A stretch of 64,000 nucleotides of DNA from Bordetella pseudohinzii (GTDB lineage: Bacteria > Pseudomonadota > Gammaproteobacteria > Burkholderiales > Burkholderiaceae_B): the NCBI RefSeq assembly GCF_000657795.2, contig NZ_JHEP02000007.1, positions 172,446-236,445 of the forward strand. The letters run 5' to 3'. The translations under genes and the position numbers were made by a program. Numbering within the stretch: position 1 is the stretch's first letter; the number at the start of each line of letters is the position of its first letter. This document shows positions 34,493 to 42,663 of this stretch, in pieces. The notes below the pieces were generated by a model that worked only from the letters and a program-made list of their open reading frames with translations, had not been told where the DNA came from and did no database searches.

Positions 34493-35331
34493 TGCTTTGC
34501 TCCCCGGCTCTCGCGAGCGTCGAACCACCAGCTGTAAACGCCATAGAGCAGCAGCGTGACCAGCGTCAACACGACCGCCATTGTCGAGGCCTCGCCGAAA
34601 TTCCCCATCTCGTCCATCTGCTGTCCGATCACGCCGGCGATCATCTGTTCGCGCGGCGACCCCAGCAAGACGGGAATGACGTAAAACCCCAGGCAGATGA
34701 TGAAGATCATGGTGCAGCCGTTGATCACGCCAGGCAGCGTCTGCGGGAAAAACACCCTGCAGAATGCCGTCCAGGGGCGGGCTCCCAGGCTGCGGGCGGC
34801 GCGGACATAGACCGGGTCGATCTTCTTCATCACCGAGTACAGCGTGATGGCCATGAGCGGAACCAGCACATGCACCATCGCAAGCGTGGAGCTCAAGCGC
34901 GTAAACAGCAGCTCCGGCGGCGAAGACCAGCCCAGCGCCCGAAGCGCGTCCAGCACGGGCCCGTTATTGCCCAGCAGGATCATCCATGCGTAGGTGCGCA
35001 CCAGAAAGCTGGTCCAATAGCTCAGCGCGACCACCAGGAGCGCGATGCCGCCGGCGCGGCGCCCGGCGTTGGCCATGAAATAGGCCAGCGGATAGCCCGC
35101 CAGCAGACAGAAAAGCGTCACGATGCCGGCCGTCGAGAACGTGGTCCCCAACACTCGCCAATAGAAGGGGTCGGAGAAGAAATTGCGGTAGTTGTCCAGG
35201 CCGGTCTCGGGATCCGTGAAACTGAGCGCAAAAACCTCCAACAGCGGAAACAGAAAGAAAGCCATCAGAAAAACCAGCAGCGGCGCCAGGAGCAGATAGG
35301 GCAGCGGCCGGTTGGCGGAGTGAGGATTCAT
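34489..35331 (-). CDS. ABC transporter permease (PotB-like)
   Basis: A 280-residue permease with the coupling loop YVRAARSLGARPWTAFCRVFFPQTLPGV near residue 180 and multiple hydrophobic segments from LLAPLLVFLMAFFLFPLLEVF onward. It follows the second receptor gene by 15 bases and is translationally coupled to the next permease. Together they form the inner-membrane pore. Confidence 0.9.
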   Translation of the reverse strand: MNPHSANRPLPYLLLAPLLVFLMAFFLFPLLEVFALSFTDPETGLDNYRNFFSDPFYWRVLGTTFSTAGIVTLFCLLAGYPLAYFMANAGRRAGGIALLVVALSYWTSFLVRTYAWMILLGNNGPVLDALRALGWSSPPELLFTRLSSTLAMVHVLVPLMAITLYSVMKKIDPVYVRAARSLGARPWTAFCRVFFPQTLPGVINGCTMIFIICLGFYVIPVLLGSPREQMIAGVIGQQMDEMGNFGEASTMAVVLTLVTLLLYGVYSWWFDARESRGAKQ

Positions 35332-35346
35332 GCTCCATGGCCTCCT

Positions 35347-36408
35347 TCAGCGCATGACCCAGCGGTCAAAACGTTGATTCAATTCCTGCAACTGCGGTGT
35401 GAGCTTGGCGAAATCCTGCTGCACTGTCTTGGCGTAGTTGTCGGGATAGGTCGGCATATAGCGCGCGGCGTCTTCCGGAATGTGGGCGAACACCCGCTGG
35501 TCGATCGGGCTGTAGTCCGCGTCCATGCAGAACCCGGCCAGCCGCTCGGGGCGCAAGGCCGAGGCGATGAAGCGCCAACCGGCCTTGGCGCGGGGCGAAC
35601 CCTTGGAGACGACCCAATAGGCCTGGTCGATCTGCGCCTGGTTCCACACGATCTCGATGGGCACGCCCTCCTTGGCCATATGCACGGCCCGTCCATGCCA
35701 AATGCCCATGGCGGTCACCTCGCCGTCGCGCAGCAATTGATAGGACTGCTGCCCTTGGGTCCACCAGACCCGGATCTCGGGCTTGATGCGGTCCATGGCG
35801 GCAAAAGCGCGGTCCAGGTCCAGGGGATACAGCCCGGCGGGCGCGACGCCATCGGCCATGAGGCCCAGGGGCAGCACCCTGGCGGCGTAACGCTGCAGGC
35901 TGCGCGAACCGGGATAGGTCTTGACATCCCAGAACTGCGCCCAGTTCTGCGGCCCCTCTTTCAGTTTGTCTTTCCGATAGGCGATCAAGGTGGCAAAGAC
36001 ATGCGAACCGATGCCGCTGCCCAGACGCTGGCCCGGCGCCAGCGACGCCACATCCACGATGCTCTCGTCTATGGGCTCGATCAGGCCGGCGCGCTCGGCG
36101 CGAATAAGCTCCGAGCCGCTGATGGCTGTCACATCGAAGTCGTAGACGCCCGTCTTCGCCTGGGCGGCCAGCCGCGAATAGGAAACGGGCGAGACGGTGC
36201 GTATCGGGATACCCGTTTCCTTGGTGAAGGGATCGAACAAGTGGGCCTGCGCGGCCCGGTCCCAGATCCCCCCCCAGGTATTGACGAACAAGGGCTCCTG
36301 CGCGCGCGCCGTGGATACATAAGGCGACAAGGCCATGCCCAGCGCCGCGGCCCCCAGACGCTTGACCGCGGAGCGGCGCGCCGGATCGGCCAATGTGCTT
36401 TGTGTCAT
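35347..36408 (-). CDS. ABC transporter extracellular solute-binding protein, copy 2 (PotD-like)
   Basis: A 353-residue periplasmic binding protein with a signal sequence containing a double arginine (PARRSAVKRLGAAALG), possibly Tat-type. The mature part begins LFVNTWGGIWDRAAQAHLFD and ends LNQRFDRWVMR. It is very similar along its whole length to the receptor encoded just upstream at 36449 (shared segments: GIPIRTVSPVS, SLQRYAARVLPL, QGQQSYQLL, VVSKGSPRA). Two receptors serve one permease pair here, so the system may take up two related ligands. Confidence 0.9.
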   Translation of the reverse strand: MTQSTLADPARRSAVKRLGAAALGMALSPYVSTARAQEPLFVNTWGGIWDRAAQAHLFDPFTKETGIPIRTVSPVSYSRLAAQAKTGVYDFDVTAISGSELIRAERAGLIEPIDESIVDVASLAPGQRLGSGIGSHVFATLIAYRKDKLKEGPQNWAQFWDVKTYPGSRSLQRYAARVLPLGLMADGVAPAGLYPLDLDRAFAAMDRIKPEIRVWWTQGQQSYQLLRDGEVTAMGIWHGRAVHMAKEGVPIEIVWNQAQIDQAYWVVSKGSPRAKAGWRFIASALRPERLAGFCMDADYSPIDQRVFAHIPEDAARYMPTYPDNYAKTVQQDFAKLTPQLQELNQRFDRWVMR

Positions 36409-36448
36409 GATGGAACCCCCTCGAATTGGCTTGTGTTTTCTTTGTGGT

Positions 36449-37501
36449 CTAGCGCATGACCCAGCGGTCGAACCGGCTTGTCAGCGCGTTGAGCTGCGGC
36501 GCCAGCGCGGCGAAGTCCTGCTCGATGGCCTGGCGATAGTTGGCCGGATAGGTCGGCATGGCGACCGCGCGCGCCTCCGGGATGTGCTCGAACACCCTTG
36601 GGTCCACCGGGCTGTAGCCGCCCAGCATGCAGAACTTCGCGGCCCGTTCGGCGCGCAGGATGGACGCGATGAACTGCCAGCCCGCCCGGGCCCGGGGCGA
36701 CCCCTTGGACACCACCCAGAATCCACGGTCTATCTGCTGCTGGTTCCAGGTGAAGTCCACCGGGGCGCCATCGGCCATGAGCTGTTGCACCCGGCTGTGC
36801 CACATCCCGATGGCGCTCACCTCGCCACCGCCGAGCAATTGATATGACTGCTGCCCTTGCGACCACCATGTCCGTATGCTGTTCTTGATGCGGTCCAGCG
36901 CAGCGAAACCCCGGTCCAAATCCAGGGGATAGAGATGCCGGGTGTCCGCCCCGTCGGCGACCAGCGCCAGGGGCAGGACCCGGGCGGCGTAGCGCTGCAG
37001 ACTACGGGCGCCGGGAAACCGTTGCGTGTCCCAGAACTCCGGCCAGGACCCGGGCGGCTGCGAGAACTTGTCCTTGCGCCAGGCGATGACGGTCGAAAAA
37101 GCCATGACCGCGATGCCATTGCCGATGAGCTGCCCCGGCGCCAGCGACTTCACATCGATGATGCTGGTGTCTATCGGCTCCAGCAGATCGGCATCCATCG
37201 CCCGCATCAGCTCGCTGCCGCCGATCTCGGTCACATCGAACTCGTACACGCCGGTGCGCACCTGAGACGCCAGGCGGGAAAAAGACACCGGGGAAACCGT
37301 GCGGATGGGAATGCCGGTATCGCGGGAAAACGGCTCGAACAGGCTTTGCTGCGCGGCCTTGTCCCATGGACCGCCCCAGGTGTTGATGTACAGCGGATCG
37401 GCGGCCCGCGCGGGCCCGACCCAGGGCGCCGCCAGCGCGGCCGCCGTGCCCTTCAAGAGGCCGCGCCGGATCTGGAAACGGGACTGCGGGGTCTTGCTCA
37501 T
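36449..37501 (-). CDS. ABC transporter extracellular solute-binding protein, copy 1 (PotD-like)
   Basis: About 350 residues with a twin-arginine-like signal (QIRRGLLKGTAAALAAPWVG). The mature part begins LYINTWGGPWDKAAQQSLFE and ends LTSRFDRWVMR. It is a tandem paralogue of the receptor at 35347. The ATG at 37501 overlaps the amidohydrolase stop (ATGA) and has GGAG about 7 bases upstream, inside the preceding gene. The frame stays open for another 100 codons upstream, but that part is not signal-like and lies over the amidohydrolase gene. Confidence 0.9.
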   Translation of the reverse strand: MSKTPQSRFQIRRGLLKGTAAALAAPWVGPARAADPLYINTWGGPWDKAAQQSLFEPFSRDTGIPIRTVSPVSFSRLASQVRTGVYEFDVTEIGGSELMRAMDADLLEPIDTSIIDVKSLAPGQLIGNGIAVMAFSTVIAWRKDKFSQPPGSWPEFWDTQRFPGARSLQRYAARVLPLALVADGADTRHLYPLDLDRGFAALDRIKNSIRTWWSQGQQSYQLLGGGEVSAIGMWHSRVQQLMADGAPVDFTWNQQQIDRGFWVVSKGSPRARAGWQFIASILRAERAAKFCMLGGYSPVDPRVFEHIPEARAVAMPTYPANYRQAIEQDFAALAPQLNALTSRFDRWVMR

Positions 37502-38454
37502 GCCGGTACTCCATTCTGAAGCGCCTGCCCGGCTCGGGCGGACAAGCGCGGAAACAGGGATTGCGCGTTGCCATGCGATATCGCCTCGCGCTGGGCCGCA
37601 TCCAGCGGGCAAGCGTCCAGCAGCCGAGTGAAGTGATCCACCCGGCTCGCCGAGGCATGTGGAAAATCGCTGCCGAAAGTGATCTTGTCCGGATCCGCGA
37701 AGGCCAGGAGACAGGCAAGCGCATAGGGACTGGAAGACAAAGCCGTGTCGAAATAAAAGCGGCGCAGATTCGCCAGGCCGGCCTCGTGGTCCCCATCGGC
37801 GGAACACTGGCGCGCCACCCGTTCGGCGGCATAGGGAAGAAATCCGCCCGCGTGCGACAGGATGATCTTGAGATCCGGGAAACGCTGCATATACCCGGCT
37901 CTCGCCATATTCATCGCCGCGCGCGTGGTATTGAGCAGGAAGTCCGCCGCGTGGCCCGGTATGCCGGGCAGTTCCGGCGCCGCGAGTTCGTTAGGGTGCA
38001 CCAGCACCACCGCCTTGCGGCGGTTCAGCTCCGCCATCAAGGGATCCCATGCCGCCTGGCCCAGATAGGCGTCGCCGACATTGCTCATCAGCACCACGCC
38101 ATCCGCCCCCAGCACATCCAACGCATAGACCGCCTCTGCGATGGCGCCGTCCACGTCCGGCAGGGTCAAGGTGGCGAAAAAACCGAAACGGTCCGGCCGC
38201 GCGGCGACGACTTCGGCCGTGTAGTCGTTGACCTCCCGCGCCTTGATCCGGGCCTGGCGGCCGTCGCCCAGATGCACCCCGGGCGTGGATACGGAGAGCA
38301 CGGCCGAGGCGATTGCCTGGCGATCCATCATCTCCAGCGCGATGGCGGGCGACCAGCGCGGATGCGGCATGCCGGGTATGCCGTTATCGGTCAGCCAGGC
38401 CGCGTAGGCGGCCGGCACAATATGCTGATGCGTATCGATACGGGCAAGCGTCAC
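37498..38454 (-). CDS. Amidohydrolase_2 family metal-dependent hydrolase / decarboxylase
   Basis: A 318-residue TIM-barrel amidohydrolase. The N-terminal metal motif is IDTHQHIVP, then HPNE (third ligand near residue 152), ILSHAGGFLPY (fourth) and FGSDFPHAS with the catalytic aspartate. The overall pattern is that of the ACMSD / 6-methylsalicylate decarboxylase group, which contains both hydrolases and non-oxidative decarboxylases. The start is a GTG at 38454 behind AAGGAAACC. It is coupled by an ATGA overlap to the receptor gene, so it acts on the compound imported by this system or on a breakdown product. Confidence 0.88.
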   Translation of the reverse strand: MTLARIDTHQHIVPAAYAAWLTDNGIPGMPHPRWSPAIALEMMDRQAIASAVLSVSTPGVHLGDGRQARIKAREVNDYTAEVVAARPDRFGFFATLTLPDVDGAIAEAVYALDVLGADGVVLMSNVGDAYLGQAAWDPLMAELNRRKAVVLVHPNELAAPELPGIPGHAADFLLNTTRAAMNMARAGYMQRFPDLKIILSHAGGFLPYAAERVARQCSADGDHEAGLANLRRFYFDTALSSSPYALACLLAFADPDKITFGSDFPHASASRVDHFTRLLDACPLDAAQREAISHGNAQSLFPRLSARAGQALQNGVPA

Positions 38455-38493
38455 GATGGGTTTCCTTCAGTTTGCTGCGGCCAGGCCCGGCCT

Positions 38494-40212
38494 TCAGAGC
38501 ACGGCCTCGATGGTCTGCAGCGCATCCCGCGTCGCGTCGGCCACACGGTTACGGGTGCGCCAAAGCTCGGTTTCCTGGCGCCAGCGCGAGGGCCCCGGCG
38601 CCAATGCCTGCCACGCCGGCAGGTCATACAGGCCGGGCAGCAGCGTGCTCTGGGCGGTCAGCCCATAGGGGTCATGGCCATAGCGGCCGCAGGCACTGGA
38701 CTCCAGGTGGATCAGCTGGCGGCTAAGCCGCTTTTGCGCCTCGTCCAGCCGCTCGATGCGGCCGTCCCTGGGATTGCGATTGCAGGCCTGGACCGCCCGC
38801 GCCAAACCGCCGGCCTTGTCGGCCAGGCGGTCCAGCCTGGCGGCCAGCGGCGACAGCGCCAGGGGGTCGCCCTCGCCCGCCAGCATCCGCAGCCGTTCGG
38901 CCAGGCCGGCGGCCACCTCCGAAAAATCGAAGGGCATCAGCGGCAGCGTGCACAAATCCCAGAGATAGGATGCATAGGCATGCATATGCCGCTCCAAACT
39001 GGCGAAATCGACCTTGTCCAGCGTGTTGCGGGCCGTGTGGTGCCACCAGCCGAAAGGCGCATTGGCATTGGCGCTCAAGACCTGCGGCGAATACGAGGCC
39101 AGCCCGGCCAGCATGGGGATGCCCAGCCCGAAGAAAGAGGCATCGCCGATCTTGGTTGAGCGGCGCCAGCTGCGCTCGGTATCCGGGAACAGCCGGGCAT
39201 CGCAATCCTGGACATAACGGCGCAGCTGCGTATTCGAGTGGCTGCTCCAGCGTGTCGCCCCGCGGCAGCCCGGCTGGTCTATCTGAAGATAGGCCACGGC
39301 GTGATCGCCCAAGCGTTCCCAATTGCGATCCGCATAGTGCGCCGAACTCAGCATCCCGCCCGTCTCATGCCCTTCCCAGAAGGCGAAGACCAGTCCACGG
39401 CGCAACTCGGCGCGCCGCGGGCCGAACAAGCGCGCCAAGGCCAGCAGACAGGCGCTGCCCGTGGCATTGTCCGTCGCCGACGGCCCCTGCCAGGAATCCT
39501 GGTGGCCGCCCGCGATGACGAAATCCTGGCCCTGCCCGGCAAGTTCGCCCACCGTGTAATGCACGGTGCGCCAGCCATTCTCGGGCTGCACATGCAAGCG
39601 CAGCGCCAGCGGCCTGCCCTTGAGCCTGGCCCGCAGGTCCAGGCCATCGCGGCGCGAGATCCCCGCCGCGGGCAGGGCGGCCTCCAGGTCCTGCAGCTCA
39701 TGCTGGCTGGCGGGGTTACCCCAGACGCTCTTGACGGACCCATAAGGCAGGGCATCGCCAGCGTCGCTGCCCCAGTTGATGGTAATGAGGCCGACGGCGC
39801 CGGCCGCCCGGGCCAGCCGGTGCTTCTCGGGACGCGAGGGCGGCAGACCCAGATCGACCAGGACGATCTTGCCGGCCGCGGACGCCTTTTCCAGCTCGCC
39901 GGCCGTGCCGCCGCCGGCATAGACGACCTCCGCCAGCAGGCCGCTCAGAGGAGTCGGGCCGCAATGCGCGCAGGTCTGCAATGCATAGCCCAGGCCCTCT
40001 CCCTCCAGGCGGGCCGGCCCCGGCACGCTGACCAGGCCCGGCGTGGCCACCACGCGCGCATCGACGCCCGCCTGCACCAGGCGGCCGGCGCTATAGCGGG
40101 CCATCTCGTCGCCCGCGGGCGTGCCGGCCAGGCGGGTCGGGATATGCTGGCTGATGTGCTCGACATCGCGGCGCAATGCCGTCATGTCGATCTGCTGAAG
40201 CAGGCGATCCAT
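38494..40212 (-). CDS. M28-family zinc metallopeptidase with PA-type insert
   Basis: A 572-residue M28-type aminopeptidase/carboxypeptidase. A PA-like domain (GGGTAGELEKASAAGKIVLVDLG, residues about 95-170) precedes the peptidase core. The core carries the zinc ligands and base in GGHQDSWQGPSATDNATGSACLLALARL, FWEGHETGGMLSS, AYLQIDQPG and GWWHHTARNTLDKVD. There is no signal peptide, so it should act in the cytoplasm. The gene lies 3 bases after the phosphotriesterase-family gene stop. An M28 enzyme in a catabolic operon suggests cleavage of a peptide- or amide-like bond in the imported compound. Confidence 0.88.
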   Translation of the reverse strand: MDRLLQQIDMTALRRDVEHISQHIPTRLAGTPAGDEMARYSAGRLVQAGVDARVVATPGLVSVPGPARLEGEGLGYALQTCAHCGPTPLSGLLAEVVYAGGGTAGELEKASAAGKIVLVDLGLPPSRPEKHRLARAAGAVGLITINWGSDAGDALPYGSVKSVWGNPASQHELQDLEAALPAAGISRRDGLDLRARLKGRPLALRLHVQPENGWRTVHYTVGELAGQGQDFVIAGGHQDSWQGPSATDNATGSACLLALARLFGPRRAELRRGLVFAFWEGHETGGMLSSAHYADRNWERLGDHAVAYLQIDQPGCRGATRWSSHSNTQLRRYVQDCDARLFPDTERSWRRSTKIGDASFFGLGIPMLAGLASYSPQVLSANANAPFGWWHHTARNTLDKVDFASLERHMHAYASYLWDLCTLPLMPFDFSEVAAGLAERLRMLAGEGDPLALSPLAARLDRLADKAGGLARAVQACNRNPRDGRIERLDEAQKRLSRQLIHLESSACGRYGHDPYGLTAQSTLLPGLYDLPAWQALAPGPSRWRQETELWRTRNRVADATRDALQTIEAVL

Positions 40213-40215
40213 GGC

Positions 40216-41250
40216 TCAGAACGCGAGCAGGCGCTTGGGATTGTCCACCAGCATGGTGTCGAGGTCCGCGCTGCGGAAGCCCTTCTTCTCCAGGCGCGGC
40301 AGGAAATCGGTGTAGAGGTAGCCCATCTCCACCTTTTCATTCAGCAGCTGCGGATTGAGCTCCGTGGCGCCGCCGCGCGGATTGAAGAACCAGCGGTCAT
40401 AGGTGATGACCATCCGGTCCAGATAGCCGCCGCTGGCCAGTTCGCACATCAAGTTCGCCAACTTCTCGTCCAGCTCGTCCGTATTGCCGTGACGCCAGGG
40501 GATGCCCATGTGGTCGATCTGCACCGTCGCGCCCCGGTCGCAGATATCCTTGATCTGTTGCAGCGAGCCATTGACGAAGGCGTGGCCGATGATGATTTTT
40601 CCGGGATCCGCGCCCTCCTCCGCCATCAGTTCGATCTGGTCGATGCCGGGGTTGCCCACCGTGTAATCGGTGGGGTCGGTATGCGTGTTCACACAGCAGC
40701 CCAATGCCTTCTGCGCGCGCCCCGCGCCGCGGATGGCGCGCTCCTCGAACTTGCCCACGCGGCGGCCGCTGGGGCCGACAGGGCTGGGCCGGGGATTGAC
40801 GCTGTCCATGCCGGTGGCCACTTTGATGATGCCGGCCTTGATGCCGGTCTTGGTGCCGGCGAACACCATGCCCTCGGTGATGTCGCGGATGAAGAATTCG
40901 GCGAACTCCTCGATGGATTGGGTGCGCCACCAGTAGGGCAGGCCCAGGTGTTCCGGGAAGAAGCCGGTGGTGCCGATGATGTTGCAGCCTGACTTGACCG
41001 CGACGTCGTGCATCAGCTGCGGATGGCGGCCCACCTCGCAGGGCGTCAGATCGACCATGGACGTGAAACCGTAATCGCGCACCGCCGCGCCCAGCTCGGC
41101 CGCGATGCGCTCGGTGGTCTCGGCCAGATCGAAGGCGCAGCGATGGTCGACCTCGGAACCCGGCGTGCTGTAGAGCAGGTGTTCGTGAGTCAGCGTTCTG
41201 CCGAGGGAGGACGGGTCGATGTCACCCGTGACGGTACGGACAATGGCCAT
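40216..41250 (-). CDS. Phosphotriesterase-family (PTE/PLL) metal-dependent hydrolase
   Basis: About 344 residues. All binuclear-centre residues of the family are visible: HxH in RTLTHEHLLY, the carbamylated lysine in AGIIKVATGMD, histidines in CVNTHTDPTD and IIGHAFVNGS, and the aspartate in VITYDRWFF. The family contains phosphotriesterases, lactonases and amide hydrolases. The ATG at 41250 has CAGGAGATAGC upstream. It is the first enzyme gene behind the GntR regulator and is very tightly followed by the M28 gene. Lactonase or amidase activity is more plausible than phosphotriesterase in this setting. Confidence 0.9.
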   Translation of the reverse strand: MAIVRTVTGDIDPSSLGRTLTHEHLLYSTPGSEVDHRCAFDLAETTERIAAELGAAVRDYGFTSMVDLTPCEVGRHPQLMHDVAVKSGCNIIGTTGFFPEHLGLPYWWRTQSIEEFAEFFIRDITEGMVFAGTKTGIKAGIIKVATGMDSVNPRPSPVGPSGRRVGKFEERAIRGAGRAQKALGCCVNTHTDPTDYTVGNPGIDQIELMAEEGADPGKIIIGHAFVNGSLQQIKDICDRGATVQIDHMGIPWRHGNTDELDEKLANLMCELASGGYLDRMVITYDRWFFNPRGGATELNPQLLNEKVEMGYLYTDFLPRLEKKGFRSADLDTMLVDNPKRLLAF

Positions 41251-41332
41251 GCTATCTCCTGCGAGTTTTATCGGAAGACGAAACCGGTAGTCGCCCTGGC
41301 GCCACCGGAAAGGGAAGATGCCGGGCTTGCTC

Positions 41333-42040
41333 CTAGCGTGGCGCGGAGCCGCCGGGCGGCAACAAGGAAAATGAGTTATCCGCCGCATTGACGTGCGCGG
41401 CCATGGCGCGGGCGGCCGCCTCGCCGTCGCGCTGCAGAATCGCCTCATAGACGGCGCGGTGCTCCTGCACCGCGGCCGAGCGCCGGCCGGGCACGGTGGC
41501 CGCGGCGCGCGAATGCTCTTCGAGCACCGTGCGCAATTCTTCGATGAGCTTGACGTACAGCGGATTGCCGGTGGCATGGGCGATGGCCACATGGAACGCC
41601 ACATCCAGCTGATTGCGCTTGTAGGCGTCCTCTTCGGTTTCCATCGCGTTGATGATCTCGGCCAGGGTGCCCAGGTCGGCCTGCGACCGGCGTTCCGCCG
41701 CGGCGCGGGCCGAGGGCACCTCCAGGCAGCGGCGCACCTCGTTGAGCTGCTCCGGCGTGTACTGCCCCATGAGCATGGGCGTGGCGACCGTGCGCGAAGC
41801 GACGTAGCAACCGCGGCCGTTGATAGTCTTGGTCAGCCCCAGGGCCTGCAAACCCACCAGGGCCTCGCGAATGACGGGCCGGCTCACGCCAAAGCTGCGC
41901 GCCAGGTCGTTCTCGGAAGGCCGCTTGGAATCTACCGCCAGCTTGCCCGTTTCGATCAGCGTGATCAGCCGGGCGCGGACATCCTGGGCGGCGCTGCGCT
42001 TGAGGACGGGGGCAAGTTCCAGATTATCGGTCAGGTGCAT
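41333..42040 (-). CDS. GntR family transcriptional regulator (FadR/FCD subfamily)
   Basis: A 235-residue regulator with the winged helix SENDLARSFGVSRPVIREALVGLQALGLTKTINGRGCYVAS and an FCD domain (LNEVRRCLEVPSARAAAERR, LDVAFHVAIAHATGNPLYVKLIEEL, EHRAVYEAILQRDGEAAARAMAAHVNAADNSF). It heads the operon of the PTE, M28, amidohydrolase and ABC genes, and is divergent from the DJ-1/C45 genes. A CTGTATGACAG repeat lies 10 bases upstream of its ATG, consistent with autorepression. No clear ribosome site precedes the ATG. Confidence 0.88.
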   Translation of the reverse strand: MHLTDNLELAPVLKRSAAQDVRARLITLIETGKLAVDSKRPSENDLARSFGVSRPVIREALVGLQALGLTKTINGRGCYVASRTVATPMLMGQYTPEQLNEVRRCLEVPSARAAAERRSQADLGTLAEIINAMETEEDAYKRNQLDVAFHVAIAHATGNPLYVKLIEELRTVLEEHSRAAATVPGRRSAAVQEHRAVYEAILQRDGEAAARAMAAHVNAADNSFSLLPPGGSAPR

Positions 42041-42050
42041 GTCTGTATAG

Positions 42051-42061
42051 CTGTATGACAG
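42051..42061. promoter_or_regulatory. Operator half of a pair: CTGTATGACAG
   Basis: CTGTATGACAG is an 11-bp inverted repeat (CTGT-N3-ACAG) immediately upstream of the gntR ATG at 42040. It differs at one base from the site at 42181. A GntR dimer bound here would block gntR and the enzymes behind it. Confidence 0.6.
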
Positions 42062-42104
42062 TTGATGAGGGGATTCTAAATATCGAATTCAATAAAAACA
42101 ATAG

Positions 42105-42126
42105 AACCTAGTGTTTTCACTAGGTT
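42105..42126. repeat. Perfect 9-bp inverted repeat with TTTT loop
   Basis: AACCTAGTG (42105-42113) and CACTAGGTT (42118-42126) form a perfect stem around TTTT, in the middle of the divergent gntR / DJ-1 intergenic region. It has no T run on either side that would make it a typical terminator. It could be a second operator or a structure in a leader RNA. Confidence 0.5.
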
Positions 42127-42180
42127 ATGCCAAAAAAGCGCATTCAAAGATTGCCAATCTTTCGGACGATCCCTACCATG

Positions 42181-42191
42181 CTGTATTACAG
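42181..42191. promoter_or_regulatory. Operator half of a pair: CTGTATTACAG
   Basis: CTGTATTACAG, inside the 13-bp perfect palindrome GCTGTATTACAGC (42180-42192), lies 25 bases upstream of the DJ-1-like start at 42217. It is almost identical to the site at 42051, 130 bp away. The pair brackets the divergent promoter region. Confidence 0.6.
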
Positions 42192-42216
42192 CCTTACACT
42201 CAATAAAGAGGAAACC

Positions 42217-42636
42217 ATGCATCAATCCAGCAAAAAGGTAGAGGTGTTGCTGCTTCCCGGCTTCCAGGAACTGGAATTCTGGTATCCGGTGCTGCGCCTG
42301 CGCGAGGCCGGAGTGGCCGTGACCGTCATCGGCCGCGATGACACGCAGACCGTGTTCAGCCGCCTAGGGTATCCGGTCGTCGCCGAGCAGGCCGAGGGCG
42401 GAGCCGGCGACCTGCTGATCGTGCCGGGCGTCGTCGGGCAAGCCGACGCGGCCACGCGCGAGCAGGCCCTGGCATCGATGCGCGCGGCCCATGCCCGCGG
42501 CGCGCTCATCGCGGCCAGCGGCAGTTCGGCGGCGCTGCTGCAGGAAGCCGGCGTGGATCCCGCCAAAGCCATCACGGCCGCCAGCGTGGACGATATGCCC
42601 GCGTTCATGCAAACCGTGCTGTCCCGGATCCGCTGA
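42217..42636 (+). CDS. Short DJ-1/PfpI-like protein lacking the nucleophile cysteine
   Basis: A 139-residue protein. The first half (VEVLLLPGFQELEFWYPVLRLREAG, SRLGYPVVAEQAEG) clearly parallels the following 226-residue DJ-1/PfpI gene. It is much shorter, and where that protein has the nucleophile elbow AAICHAGW this one reads AASGSSAALL, without cysteine. A good AAAGAGGAAACC ribosome site stands before the ATG at 42217, and the coding frame is intact, so it is not simply decayed. It may bind or form a mixed complex with its partner. Confidence 0.75.
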   Translation: MHQSSKKVEVLLLPGFQELEFWYPVLRLREAGVAVTVIGRDDTQTVFSRLGYPVVAEQAEGGAGDLLIVPGVVGQADAATREQALASMRAAHARGALIAASGSSAALLQEAGVDPAKAITAASVDDMPAFMQTVLSRIR

Positions 42637-42663
42637 CCCCTGACCGATAGATATAGGATCGCC

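Noticed and set aside
34492..36459. A 655-codon plus-strand frame opposite the ABC permease and receptor genes
   Set aside because: Rich in Gln/Arg/His/Gly without any domain; explained by high GC of the real genes on the other strand.
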